A DNA stretch of 64,000 bases from Pontivivens insulae (lineage in GTDB: Bacteria > Pseudomonadota > Alphaproteobacteria > Rhodobacterales > Rhodobacteraceae), in contig NZ_OMKW01000001.1 of the NCBI RefSeq assembly GCF_900302495.1, positions 682,001-746,000 on the forward strand, given 5' to 3'. Positions 17,796 through 28,346 of the stretch are shown here, one piece after another. Every line of letters begins with the position of its first letter. The stretch's first letter is position 1. A program made the position numbers and the translations under genes. A model generated the notes under the pieces. That model ran no database searches. It was given only the letters and a program-made list of their open reading frames with translations, and had not been told where the DNA came from.

Positions 17796-19744
17796 GCGGC
17801 GCACTGACGATACCTGCGCCGCGCAGCCCCCTTCCGGTACGTGCACCAGAGCGTGTTGAGCGGAAGGAAAAGGTCCCAACCTTCGTGCTGACCGCTGCCG
17901 GGCTGTGGCAGAACAACCGGTTGCGACGGAAGGCATGGTTGAGGGCGATCCGGGCCGCCCGCGGTTCGCTTGCAGATGCAGACTTGATTGAAGAGGCGCA
18001 GGCGCTTGGGCAACTCTTGCGGCGTGGTCGGCTGACCGGGCCTCTGCTCGTTCGAGGTCTTAGCCTGCTTGATGAGGCTTTTCATCGCGAGACCGGTTTT
18101 CGCTATCACGACACTCAGCTCATGGCGGGCATTCATTTGTGCACCGGCAAATTTGTGGAGATGGCGACGGGTGAGGGCAAGACCTTCACCGCCGCGCTCC
18201 CCGCTGCAATCCATGCTTTGTCCGGCTGTGCGGTCCACGTCGTAACAGTCAACGACTATCTGGCAGAGCGTGATGCCGAGGAAACCCGCCCGATCCTCGA
18301 ACGGCTGGGGCTGACCTGCGCCCATGTCATCCACGACATGAAAGAGCCGGAAAAGCGGTTGGCCTATGCCGCTAACGTGACATACTGCACCAACAAGGAA
18401 CTGGTGTTTGACTACCTGCGCGACCGCTCGAAGGAGGCAACACGCTCCCCGCTTGCCTATCGCCTGTGGTTGGAGGGAGACGGCCAACCGCTCGTCACGG
18501 ATCTCGATTTCGTCATCATCGACGAGGCGGACAGCGTCCTGATCGACGAGGCTAACATCCCGCTCATTTTGACCGAACCCACGCGCACCACGCTCTCCGT
18601 TCAATTCATCGAGCAGGCGGTGCAGCTCGCGGCGGAGGCGCCCGAAGAGATGTGGGAAAAGGAAGACGATCTCGGGTTTTCCGCGCTCAGGACAGAGTTG
18701 ATGACGGATTTGATCGCGACCCTGAAGGGTCCCGATCCCGAATGGGCCGCGCTTGCCCTTGCCGAAGAGATGCTGACACAGGCGAAAGCGGCGCAGGACA
18801 GATTTCGTGCCGATACACACTACATCGTTGAAGAGGAAAAAATCGTCCTCGTGGATCAGCAGACCGGCCGTCCCATGCCCGACCGCTCCCTGCCATTCGG
18901 ATTGCAGCAGATCCTCGAAGTGCGCGAAGGATTGGAGCCTACGGCCTCCCGCAAGACGCTCTCAAAGCTCAGCTTTCAGACGTTCTTTCGCAAGTATCAC
19001 AAGATCGCGGGGATGAGCGGCACTCTCAAGGAAGTTCGCAAGGAGATGCGCGATACCTACCGTACGGCGCTCGCCGCCGTACCGACCAACAAGCCCATCA
19101 TTCGCAAACGCCAGATCCGCAGGCTGTTTCACACCACCGCTGAAAAGTTGGACTGGGCTGCAAGCCGTGCTGAGGCGGTCCGTGCGCAGGGCCGGCCCGT
19201 TCTGCTTGGCGTTTCATCGGTCGGATTGTCAGAGGAGCTTTCAGAGCGCTTGCAGGATCTCGGACTGCCACATGACGTGCTCAACGCACGACGGCTGGAA
19301 GAAGAGGCCGATATCGTTGCAGAGGCCGGACATCCGGGCCGCGTCACGATCGTGACCAACATGGCTGGACGTGGAACCGACATCAAACTCAGCGCAGAGG
19401 TTAAGGCGGCGGGCGGTCTTCATGTTGTCATCCTCGATGCGCTCGACAGTGACCGGTTGGACAGGCAGCTTTATGGCCGGGCAGGGCGTCAGGGCGATCC
19501 GGGCAGCTATGACATTGTTCATGCGTTGGATGAGCCGGAATTAAAGCGTCTTGTGCCGAAACGCACCATCGCTACTCTGTCTATCATGCTAACCGTTGGG
19601 CGACCGTTCGTGAGCAAGGTATACTTTGCCTATATCGCGCACCGCCGAACACGGTTGGAGAATATCAGACGGGGCAGACGTACGAAGCTGCTTAAGAGTG
19701 AGGAAAAGCGCGATGAAATGCTCAGCTTTACGCGTCGCGGTTAG
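17792..19744 (+). CDS. Short SecA-like translocation ATPase
   Basis: Protein of 650 residues starting at the ATG that overlaps the previous stop by 4 nt; the frame is open further upstream but that part lies inside the M50 gene. All core SecA motifs are visible: Walker A MATGEGKTF at ~124, VTVNDYLAERDAE, FDYLRDR, DEADSVLIDEA at ~244, KIAGMSGTLKEV, TNMAGRGTDIKL at ~522, and GRAGRQGD at ~562. Housekeeping SecA is about 900 residues. Here the helical wing and the C-terminal zinc/SecB-binding tail are missing, and the protein ends in a basic stretch. It is therefore an accessory SecA paralogue rather than the essential one. It lies inside the giant-protein export operon, so a dedicated motor role is inferred. 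The next gene overlaps its 3' end by 32 nt. Confidence 0.88.
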   Translation: MSGALTIPAPRSPLPVRAPERVERKEKVPTFVLTAAGLWQNNRLRRKAWLRAIRAARGSLADADLIEEAQALGQLLRRGRLTGPLLVRGLSLLDEAFHRETGFRYHDTQLMAGIHLCTGKFVEMATGEGKTFTAALPAAIHALSGCAVHVVTVNDYLAERDAEETRPILERLGLTCAHVIHDMKEPEKRLAYAANVTYCTNKELVFDYLRDRSKEATRSPLAYRLWLEGDGQPLVTDLDFVIIDEADSVLIDEANIPLILTEPTRTTLSVQFIEQAVQLAAEAPEEMWEKEDDLGFSALRTELMTDLIATLKGPDPEWAALALAEEMLTQAKAAQDRFRADTHYIVEEEKIVLVDQQTGRPMPDRSLPFGLQQILEVREGLEPTASRKTLSKLSFQTFFRKYHKIAGMSGTLKEVRKEMRDTYRTALAAVPTNKPIIRKRQIRRLFHTTAEKLDWAASRAEAVRAQGRPVLLGVSSVGLSEELSERLQDLGLPHDVLNARRLEEEADIVAEAGHPGRVTIVTNMAGRGTDIKLSAEVKAAGGLHVVILDALDSDRLDRQLYGRAGRQGDPGSYDIVHALDEPELKRLVPKRTIATLSIMLTVGRPFVSKVYFAYIAHRRTRLENIRRGRRTKLLKSEEKRDEMLSFTRRG

Positions 19745-20432
19745 CGTGCTTTTAGCCTTCCCTGGGGCGGTTTTCGCCCAGCAGGAATCGGCCTCATTCT
19801 TTTCAAACTGCCTTATTCGTCCCGCAGAACATACTGAGCTGGCCAGCGCGGTGCAGGAGGTTGCCGTCGCACGGCCCGTTGCGCTGGGGCAGCGGGTCCG
19901 TGAAGGCGAGGCGCTGATCGAATTCGGCCATGCGGCGCTCGATGCACGTCTTGCCAGGCTCGAGAACGAAATTGGTTTTGCAGAGCGGGCGCTCGCCCGG
20001 GGGGAGCGCTTGGGTAACCTTCTGCCAGATGCAGAGCGTGACGAACTGTCCAACGCCGTTGCACGCGCGCGCGCCGACGCAGCCGAAGTACGGGCCGAGC
20101 GTGATCGTTATATCCTGCGCGCGCCCCATGCAGGTATCATTGTCGATACACCTCTATCAGTGGGGGAGCTGGCGACGGACCAGCCCGTGATGACCATCAT
20201 CGATGTCTCCACGTTGCGGGCGGAGATATCGGTGCCAGCGGCATTGCACGGGCGCTATAGCGTCGGTCAGTCCCTGGTTCTGCGATCAGAAACTGGCGCG
20301 GAAAAGCGCGGCACGATCAGTTTCGTCGATCCGGTCATCGACTTTGGAAGCCGCACATTCCGACTACATGCGGATGTGGACAATGCGGATAACGGCTGGC
20401 TCGCAGGTCTGTCCTGCACCGTCGTGTTCTAG
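19713..20432 (+). CDS. Small exported HlyD/RND-type periplasmic adaptor
   Basis: Protein of 239 residues. I chose the ATG at 19713, inside the end of the SecA-like gene, because it is preceded by a GAGGAAAAG ribosome site and begins a clear signal peptide (basic start, LRVAVSVLLAFPGAVFA, cleavage before QQES). The mature part has lipoyl halves (VARPVALGQRVREGEALIEF and ILRAPHAGIIVDTPLSVGEL), a short coiled-coil hairpin and a beta-barrel segment (GRYSVGQSLVLRSETG). It is shorter than typical adaptors (~330-480 residues). It is the third lipoyl-type protein of this operon and the only one with a cleavable signal, so it probably completes a periplasmic conduit. Confidence 0.8.
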   Translation: MKCSALRVAVSVLLAFPGAVFAQQESASFFSNCLIRPAEHTELASAVQEVAVARPVALGQRVREGEALIEFGHAALDARLARLENEIGFAERALARGERLGNLLPDAERDELSNAVARARADAAEVRAERDRYILRAPHAGIIVDTPLSVGELATDQPVMTIIDVSTLRAEISVPAALHGRYSVGQSLVLRSETGAEKRGTISFVDPVIDFGSRTFRLHADVDNADNGWLAGLSCTVVF

Positions 20433-20464
20433 AACGTTCGAGCCAGCCCGATCCTCTGCGTCGA

Positions 20465-22891
<2,427 letters not shown>

Positions 22892-23097
22892 CTATTTTGT
22901 GTTCCGTTTCTATCGTTTTCTGTGAGCATTGTCACGGGCTTGACCCACGAAATACGGCAGCTTCCCGGGTGCCGTAACGGTCGGCGTTCACGCGGACTTA
23001 AGCGAACGTGATTAGGCAAAATAAGCGCGAAGGTTGAGAATTTCAGGCCAGTCCGGAAAGGACCCTGTCTCTGCCCGCTCGCGCAAGGAAATGACCC

Positions 23098-24477
23098 ATG
23101 CTGAACATTCGCAATCTGCCCCGATGGCTCTGCGTCGCTACATCCGTGATCATCGGCGGTGTCGGTTGCACGACGACACCGGTCACCGCACAGCAGCTTC
23201 CCTCTTATGTTGTCGCCGAATTCGGCCAGCCGCCCGCCGTGCCCGAAGGTCCGATCAGTGCGGCACTGGCCGCCGACATTCAGACAGCCTTCGGGGACAA
23301 TCTTGAACAATCGAGTTGGGGCCCGGTTGAGGTCGCCGCACTTGAACGGATCGTGGACGCAGGCGATCCCCGTTTGGTTTGGGTGATCAGCGACATGATG
23401 CGGTTCACATGGCGCGAGGCGCATGACAACGATCTGGCTGCCGCGGCAGAGGCGCTTTTGGGCATCACCATCAATACCCATCGCAGATGGGGAGCGGTGA
23501 CCGACCATCTGATCGCATGGGATATTCCGTCCTATCCCGGGTATCTGCAGCACAAGCGCGCTATCTTCACCAACTTCATTCCCGGTTGGGACCGGATCTT
23601 TGTCGAGGGGGATATCGACTGGCGCCTTGTGTCCTGGGGCGGCGTCTTGATTGATGCGCGGCCCTATGACCGGACCCATCAGGCTTGCAACTGCATTCCC
23701 GCGGCGGACAATCCGCAGGTCAGCGCGGCGGATGAGGCTACATGGCTTGACGACGACGACATCGTGTTTGGCATCGAGGTGAATGGGGAATACCGCGCCT
23801 ATCCCCGCCAGATCATGGAAGTGCGCGAGATGGTGAATGACACGCTGGGTGGCCGTGATCTTGGCATTCCGTACTGCACGCTTTGCGGTGCAGCGCAGGC
23901 ATATTTCACCGATCAACTGCCAGCTGGGGTAGAGCGTCCGGTCCTGCGCACCACTGGCCTGCTGATCCGGTCGAACAAGGTCATGTACGACATCACAACG
24001 CACTCCGTATTCGACACCTTCCTGGGTCGCGCCGTGACAGGCCCTCTGGCGGAGATCGGCCTGCAATTGGAACAGGCGACAGTCGTGACCACCGACTGGG
24101 GAACATGGCGGCGCACGCATCCTGAAACAACGGTATTGGTCGAATCCCTCGCCCTTGGACGGGACTTTGATTTCCGAAATGGACGTGATGCGAACGGCCC
24201 GATCTTCCCTGTAGGCGACGTCGATCCTCGGCTCGATGTCCACGACGACGTCATCGGCGTGATCACTGCTTCAGGTCAGCCCATCGCGTTTGAGCGGCGC
24301 GCTGCATTGCTTGCTTTGCGGCAGGGACAAGAGATCGCGTTTGAAAACGTCAGGCTGGAACTCGATGCAGGCGGCATCCGCGCGGTCGATGTGGATGGGT
24401 CAGATCTGGGCAGTCACGAGGCTTTCTGGTTCGCTTGGTCGCAATTCCACCCGGGTACAGAGCTTTGGACGCTCTGA
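23098..24477 (+). CDS. DUF3179 domain-containing exported protein
   Basis: Protein of 459 residues with an AAGGAA ribosome site 7 bp before the ATG. The N-terminus is a signal peptide, possibly a lipoprotein signal with Cys24 (IIGGVGCTTTP), although the residue at -3 is Gly rather than the usual Leu; cleavage after VTA is the alternative. The family hallmark lies at ~245-275: RAYPRQIMEV followed by GIPYCTLCGAAQAYF with a CxxC pair. DUF3179 proteins are envelope proteins of unknown biochemical function; a metal- or heme-linked redox role is only suspected from the CxxC. The gene is monocistronic, diverges from gyrB and ends before a strong hairpin. Confidence 0.85.
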   Translation: MLNIRNLPRWLCVATSVIIGGVGCTTTPVTAQQLPSYVVAEFGQPPAVPEGPISAALAADIQTAFGDNLEQSSWGPVEVAALERIVDAGDPRLVWVISDMMRFTWREAHDNDLAAAAEALLGITINTHRRWGAVTDHLIAWDIPSYPGYLQHKRAIFTNFIPGWDRIFVEGDIDWRLVSWGGVLIDARPYDRTHQACNCIPAADNPQVSAADEATWLDDDDIVFGIEVNGEYRAYPRQIMEVREMVNDTLGGRDLGIPYCTLCGAAQAYFTDQLPAGVERPVLRTTGLLIRSNKVMYDITTHSVFDTFLGRAVTGPLAEIGLQLEQATVVTTDWGTWRRTHPETTVLVESLALGRDFDFRNGRDANGPIFPVGDVDPRLDVHDDVIGVITASGQPIAFERRAALLALRQGQEIAFENVRLELDAGGIRAVDVDGSDLGSHEAFWFAWSQFHPGTELWTL

Positions 24478-24501
24478 TCTAAAGCCACCTTCGAAAGGGC
24501 T

Positions 24502-24536
24502 GCGCCCCCGGCTGCACGATCTGCAACCGGGGGCGC
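24502..24536. terminator. Rho-independent-type hairpin between convergent genes
   Basis: A perfect 10-bp inverted repeat (GCGCCCCCGG at 24502-24511 and CCGGGGGCGC at 24527-24536) has a further inner 4-bp TGCA pairing and a CGATC loop. It lies 24 bp after the DUF3179 stop and 17 bp before the end of the convergent aldolase gene, so it can serve both. The T tract is weak on both sides. Confidence 0.7.
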
Positions 24537-24553
24537 TTACTATACAGGCAGAT

Positions 24554-25381
24554 TTAGTGCGGGACAGTCAGCGGATGCTTCGGCCCGGCAACCCCGTCAC
24601 GCACATAAGCGTGCACCGGATCGGGACGGCGTGCCCAAGCCGCCGTTTGAGCCACACGAGACTTCAGGTGAAGCACGTCGAAGCCCGAGACGATGCGGTA
24701 CCCTTCAGAGAACCGCGCAGCCGCATCCTCTTCCGTCAATGCAATCCCGCCGAGCGGAATGCCCGCGCCCCGCGCGGCACTTTCAACACGTGCTGTCGCT
24801 TTGACGAATTGCGGGTGATCGAATTGACCTGGAATGCCCATCGTGGCCGACAGGTCGAAGGCGGCAAGGATCATGTAATCGATGCCTTCCTGCTCGACGA
24901 TCGCATCAATATTGGCGACCGCCTCAACCGTCTCGATCAGGATACCGCAGGTCAGGCGATCTTCGATGGTCTTGGCATAGGTCATCATGTCATTGGGCCA
25001 GCGTGAGTGGGCGATGAACGGACCAAAGCCACGCGTACCCATTGACCCCGGATACCGCATGGAGGCTACGGCGCGCTTCACGTCATAGGCGTCCTTGACG
25101 AGGGGGAAGATGATCCCCTCCGCGCCAAGATCGAGGACGCGCTTCACCTCGGCATCGGCTATTTCACTGACGCGAACCACGGGTGCGCACTCCGTGCCTT
25201 GGGTCGCTGCGATCATAGCATGGCATGTCCCGTAATCGACGGCACCATGTTCACGGTCGATCACCACCACATCCGCGCCTGAGGCGGCAATTGCCTGTGT
25301 TACAACAGCGGACGGGATCACATTCACATGCATGCTCAAACGCTTGGTGGGATCGGCAAGCTTCTGCTTGAAACTGGTCAT
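24554..25381 (-). CDS. HpcH/HpaI aldolase/citrate lyase family protein
   Basis: Protein of 275 residues. I chose the ATG at 25381 rather than the in-frame ATG 30 bp upstream because a strong GAGAGGAG site lies just before it. The fold is the class II pyruvate-dependent TIM barrel: VVIDREHGAVDYGT near 40, an EGIIFPLVKDAYDVKRAV metal-site region, GTRGFGPF, and GILIETVEAVANID. The family cleaves or forms hydroxy-keto acids such as 4-hydroxy-2-oxoheptanedioate. The exact substrate cannot be read from the sequence, and there is no aromatic catabolic cluster nearby to fix it. The gene follows recF on the same strand but has its own AT-rich upstream region. Confidence 0.85.
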   Translation of the reverse strand: MTSFKQKLADPTKRLSMHVNVIPSAVVTQAIAASGADVVVIDREHGAVDYGTCHAMIAATQGTECAPVVRVSEIADAEVKRVLDLGAEGIIFPLVKDAYDVKRAVASMRYPGSMGTRGFGPFIAHSRWPNDMMTYAKTIEDRLTCGILIETVEAVANIDAIVEQEGIDYMILAAFDLSATMGIPGQFDHPQFVKATARVESAARGAGIPLGGIALTEEDAAARFSEGYRIVSGFDVLHLKSRVAQTAAWARRPDPVHAYVRDGVAGPKHPLTVPH

Positions 25382-25513
25382 TCTGACGCTCCTCTCAAAT
25401 CTGATGCACACAGCATCGGGTGCGCCTCACGTTCCGTAAAGCATTCAAATTATTACATTTTTTCCTAAAAACTTAATGAATGTTTAACGAAACTACTGTT
25501 CAGACGAAGGGAA

Positions 25514-25536
25514 GCTGCGTATGGGCGAACCGCAGC
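25514..25536 (-). terminator. Possible weak hairpin after recF
   Basis: On the - strand GCTGCG and CGCAGC can pair around an 11-base loop, followed by TTCCCTT. It lies just past the recF stop and upstream of the aldolase. The stem is only 6 bp and the T run is interrupted, so it may not act. The AT-rich stretch from about 25445 to 25495 probably holds the aldolase promoter, but I could not assign clear -35/-10 boxes. Confidence 0.3.
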
Positions 25537-25547
25537 CTGATGGCGGC

Positions 25548-26645
25548 TTAACGCGCAGATGTCAGTTTGGTTTCACCTGCAATTTCTGAAAGTTGCAGAA
25601 ATTGCGCCCGGCCTTCGAGTGATTCGAAAAGCTCGGCTCCGGTGCCGGTCATCCAAGCCTGTGCACCAAGCTCGATGATCTCGTCATAAAGGGCTGATCT
25701 GCGCCCTGCGTCAAGATGCGCACCAATTTCGTCCAAAAGAAGGACGGGTCGATTAACTTTTTCCGAGGAAAGTGCCCGCGCATTGGAGAGAATCACTGAC
25801 ACCAGCAGGGCCTTTTGCTCTCCGGTTGAGCAGTCCCGTGCCTCCATATCCTTCGCTGAGTAGACAGCATGCAAGTCGTCGCGATGCGGACCATTCAGCG
25901 TCCGACCCGCCGCCATGTCGCGCCCACGACCCTCGGCCAGACGGGGCGCAAGATCGTCTTCGTTCTGACGGACCGCACCATCTGGCCCGATCAGAGACAG
26001 CCGCGCCGCGGGAAACGCGGTGGTCGCGGCGTCTTGTGCGACCCCAAGACGATCAAGCGTGTTGCGCCTGCTCGCCGTAATCCTGCTGCCGAATTCCACC
26101 AGATGCTCTTCAAGGGCCTCGTACCAGCGGGGGTCACGCACTTGATCTTTCAGCAGCCGGTTCCGCTCCCGCATGGCGCGCTCATATCCCAGCACGGCTT
26201 CCGCGTGATCGGGAAAGAAACTCATGGACATGCGGTCGAGAAATCGTCGTCTCTCTGACGCGCCATCCAGCCACAGTCGATCCATTGAGGGCACCAACCA
26301 TACGATGCGCAGCAACTTGGCGAGAGCGGTCTGCGGGGCGGTCTTGCCGTCGATCTCAACCGTGCGAGAGCCTTCGCCCTGCAACCGTGTCACAATCTCC
26401 CGCGGGCCATCGGCTTCGATCCCTGCGCGTACCTGCCAGCCCAGCCGTTCAGGCGCGCGCGACAGATCTCCAACCGGCACACGGCGCAGGCCCCGCCCCG
26501 GCGACAACATGGAAATGGCCTCAAGTATATTGGTCTTGCCCGCCCCATTTGGCCCGTGGATCGCAATAGGCCGCGCATCAACGTCGATCTCACTGAGCTT
26601 ATGAGACCTGAACATTGAGAGTTTGAGAGACGTGATATGGGGCAT
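25548..26645 (-). CDS. recF: DNA replication and repair protein RecF
   Basis: Protein of 365 residues, normal RecF length. It is an SMC-like ATPase that helps load RecA at gaps. Walker A is at 31-38 (GPNGAGKT), followed by ILEAISMLSPGRGLR. The signature region with GEQKALLVSVILSNAR and Walker B LLLDEIGAHLD (~310) are near the C-terminus. It lies 18 bp downstream of dnaN on the same strand, so the two are probably co-transcribed. Confidence 0.96.
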   Translation of the reverse strand: MPHITSLKLSMFRSHKLSEIDVDARPIAIHGPNGAGKTNILEAISMLSPGRGLRRVPVGDLSRAPERLGWQVRAGIEADGPREIVTRLQGEGSRTVEIDGKTAPQTALAKLLRIVWLVPSMDRLWLDGASERRRFLDRMSMSFFPDHAEAVLGYERAMRERNRLLKDQVRDPRWYEALEEHLVEFGSRITASRRNTLDRLGVAQDAATTAFPAARLSLIGPDGAVRQNEDDLAPRLAEGRGRDMAAGRTLNGPHRDDLHAVYSAKDMEARDCSTGEQKALLVSVILSNARALSSEKVNRPVLLLDEIGAHLDAGRRSALYDEIIELGAQAWMTGTGAELFESLEGRAQFLQLSEIAGETKLTSAR

Positions 26646-26663
26646 CGCCCCAGCCAGACCCCG

Positions 26664-27782
26664 TCAGACGCGCATCGGCATGACGACGTAAACAGCGCTT
26701 TCGTCATTGCCTTCGCGCATCAGCGTCGGGTCGCCAGAGGAGTTGAACATGAACACTGCGTTCTCCCGATCCACCTGGCTGGCGATTTCCAGCAGATATT
26801 TCGCGTTGAAGCCGATCTCCAACCGTTCATCGCCATAGGCCACGGCCAGCTCTTCATCCGCGGCACCGCTATCGGGTGCATTTACGCTGAGAACCAGACG
26901 ATCCTCATCCAGTGCAAGCTTCACGGCGCGGCTCCGCTCGGACGATACGGTCGAAACACGATCGACTGCCTGCGCAAACTCGGCCGCATCAACTTCCAGC
27001 CGCTTTACGTTGGATTGCGGGATAACACGGGTGTAGTCGGGGAAAGAGCCGTCGATGACCTTCGAGGTCAGCGTGATGTCCGGCGTGGCAAAGCGGATCT
27101 TTGTCTCGCTCACGCTGACTGCGATATCGGCGTCATCATCCGACAGCAGCTTCAGAAGTTCGGTCACCGTCTTGCGTGGTACGATCACGCCGGGGATCGA
27201 GTCTGCGCCGTCCGGCAGATCGGCATCAATACAGGCCAGCCGGTGTCCGTCCGTTGCAACGGCACGCAGCATCTGCCCGCCACTCGCGGTCGCGGAATGC
27301 AGATAGATCCCGTTCAGATAGTACCGCGTTTCCTCGGTCGAGATGGCGAATTTGGCCTTGTCGAAGAGCCGCCGCAGCAACGCGGCCTTGGCCCCGAAAT
27401 TGCAGTCATATTCAGCACTGGCCATGATCGGGAAATCTTCGCGCGGCAACGTCGCGAGCGAAAAATTCGAGCGTCCCGCACGAATCTCAATCCGCCCGGC
27501 TGCCATGTCCTCGGACAGTTGCACCGTGGATCCGTCCGGCAACTTGCGCACGATGTCATGCAACATATGCGCGCTGACCGTCGTCGCCCCTGCGACTTCG
27601 ACCATCGCGTCCGTCTTGTCGACAACCTCGATGTCCAGGTCTGTTGCTCGAAAGCTCAGGCTGTTGCCTTCCGCTTCGATCAGCACATTGGCCAGGATCG
27701 GAATGGTATTGCGCCGCTCGACAACCGACTGCGCACGGCTCATCGCTTTGAGTAGGGCGCTGCGTTCGATGCTGACTTTCAT
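26664..27782 (-). CDS. dnaN: DNA polymerase III beta subunit (sliding clamp)
   Basis: Protein of 372 residues. I chose the ATG at 27782 (MKVSIERSALLKAMSRAQSV), which matches the conserved family start; the open frame further upstream has no family similarity. The three clamp domains are present in the usual order, and the end VYVVMPMRV is typical. The protein forms the ring that tethers polymerase III to DNA. It precedes recF, but no dnaA is found upstream: the neighbour there is a divergent DUF1330 gene. Confidence 0.97.
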   Translation of the reverse strand: MKVSIERSALLKAMSRAQSVVERRNTIPILANVLIEAEGNSLSFRATDLDIEVVDKTDAMVEVAGATTVSAHMLHDIVRKLPDGSTVQLSEDMAAGRIEIRAGRSNFSLATLPREDFPIMASAEYDCNFGAKAALLRRLFDKAKFAISTEETRYYLNGIYLHSATASGGQMLRAVATDGHRLACIDADLPDGADSIPGVIVPRKTVTELLKLLSDDDADIAVSVSETKIRFATPDITLTSKVIDGSFPDYTRVIPQSNVKRLEVDAAEFAQAVDRVSTVSSERSRAVKLALDEDRLVLSVNAPDSGAADEELAVAYGDERLEIGFNAKYLLEIASQVDRENAVFMFNSSGDPTLMREGNDESAVYVVMPMRV

Positions 27783-27873
27783 CGGTCGGTCTCCGAGGGT
27801 GGTTGGCAGGGTGGAAACGGTAGGCTGAACCGGGTCGGAGTGCAAATGCAAACCGGCAATTTTCCGCTCGCAA

Positions 27874-27888
27874 TGCGGCTTTGCCGCA
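27874..27888. promoter_or_regulatory. 15-bp perfect dyad between dnaN and the DUF1330 gene
   Basis: TGCGGC-TTT-GCCGCA is a perfect inverted repeat in the 180-bp divergent spacer, 92 bp upstream of dnaN and 75 bp upstream of the DUF1330 gene. Its position fits an operator or a leader hairpin. No regulator can be assigned. Confidence 0.3.
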
Positions 27889-27962
27889 AGACCGATGAAA
27901 CACCCTGTTCGCAAGCCCGCATTCACCTGACAGACTGGCGAAAAATCAGGAAGGCCACCGCC

Positions 27963-28346
27963 ATGACAACACCCTATATCGACCCGACGCGAGAGCAGTT
28001 CGGCGCCTTCGCAAAGCTCCCTCAGGACACGCCCATCTCAATGCTGAATCTGGTCAAGCTGCGCGATGCAGCGGCCTATCGGCGCTATTCAAAGGAAACG
28101 GCACCAATTCTCGCCCGGGTGGGGGGGCATGTGGAATGGTCCGGGCAGTTCGAGGCGGTTCTGATCGGCCCGGACCAGGAAAGCTGGGACGTCGTCTTTA
28201 TCGCGCGCTATCCCAATGCTGCGGCCTTTATCGAGATGATCCGCGATCCCGATTACCAACGGGCCGTCACGCACCGGCAGCATGCGGTCGAGACTTCACG
28301 TCTGATCCGCCTTGCACCGCGTGAGGCGGGCAATGGCTTCGGCTAA
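27963..28346 (+). CDS. DUF1330 domain-containing protein
   Basis: Protein of 127 residues, start ATG at 27963 (MTTPYIDPTREQFGAF) chosen from the family-like beginning. It has the ferredoxin-like dimeric alpha/beta pattern of DUF1330: PISMLNLVKLRDAAAYRRYS, then GHVEWSGQFEAVLIG, then WDVVFIARYPNAAAFIEM. The function is unknown; relatives include small dimeric alpha-beta barrel enzymes. Its 3' end overlaps the convergent methyltransferase by 4 nt. Confidence 0.8.
   Translation: MTTPYIDPTREQFGAFAKLPQDTPISMLNLVKLRDAAAYRRYSKETAPILARVGGHVEWSGQFEAVLIGPDQESWDVVFIARYPNAAAFIEMIRDPDYQRAVTHRQHAVETSRLIRLAPREAGNGFG

Noticed and set aside
1-20432. Calling the locus an ordinary type I secretion system
   Set aside because: There is no ABC exporter, and the C-terminus of the giant protein is basic and unlike type I signals; the SecA-like and M50 genes are not type I parts.
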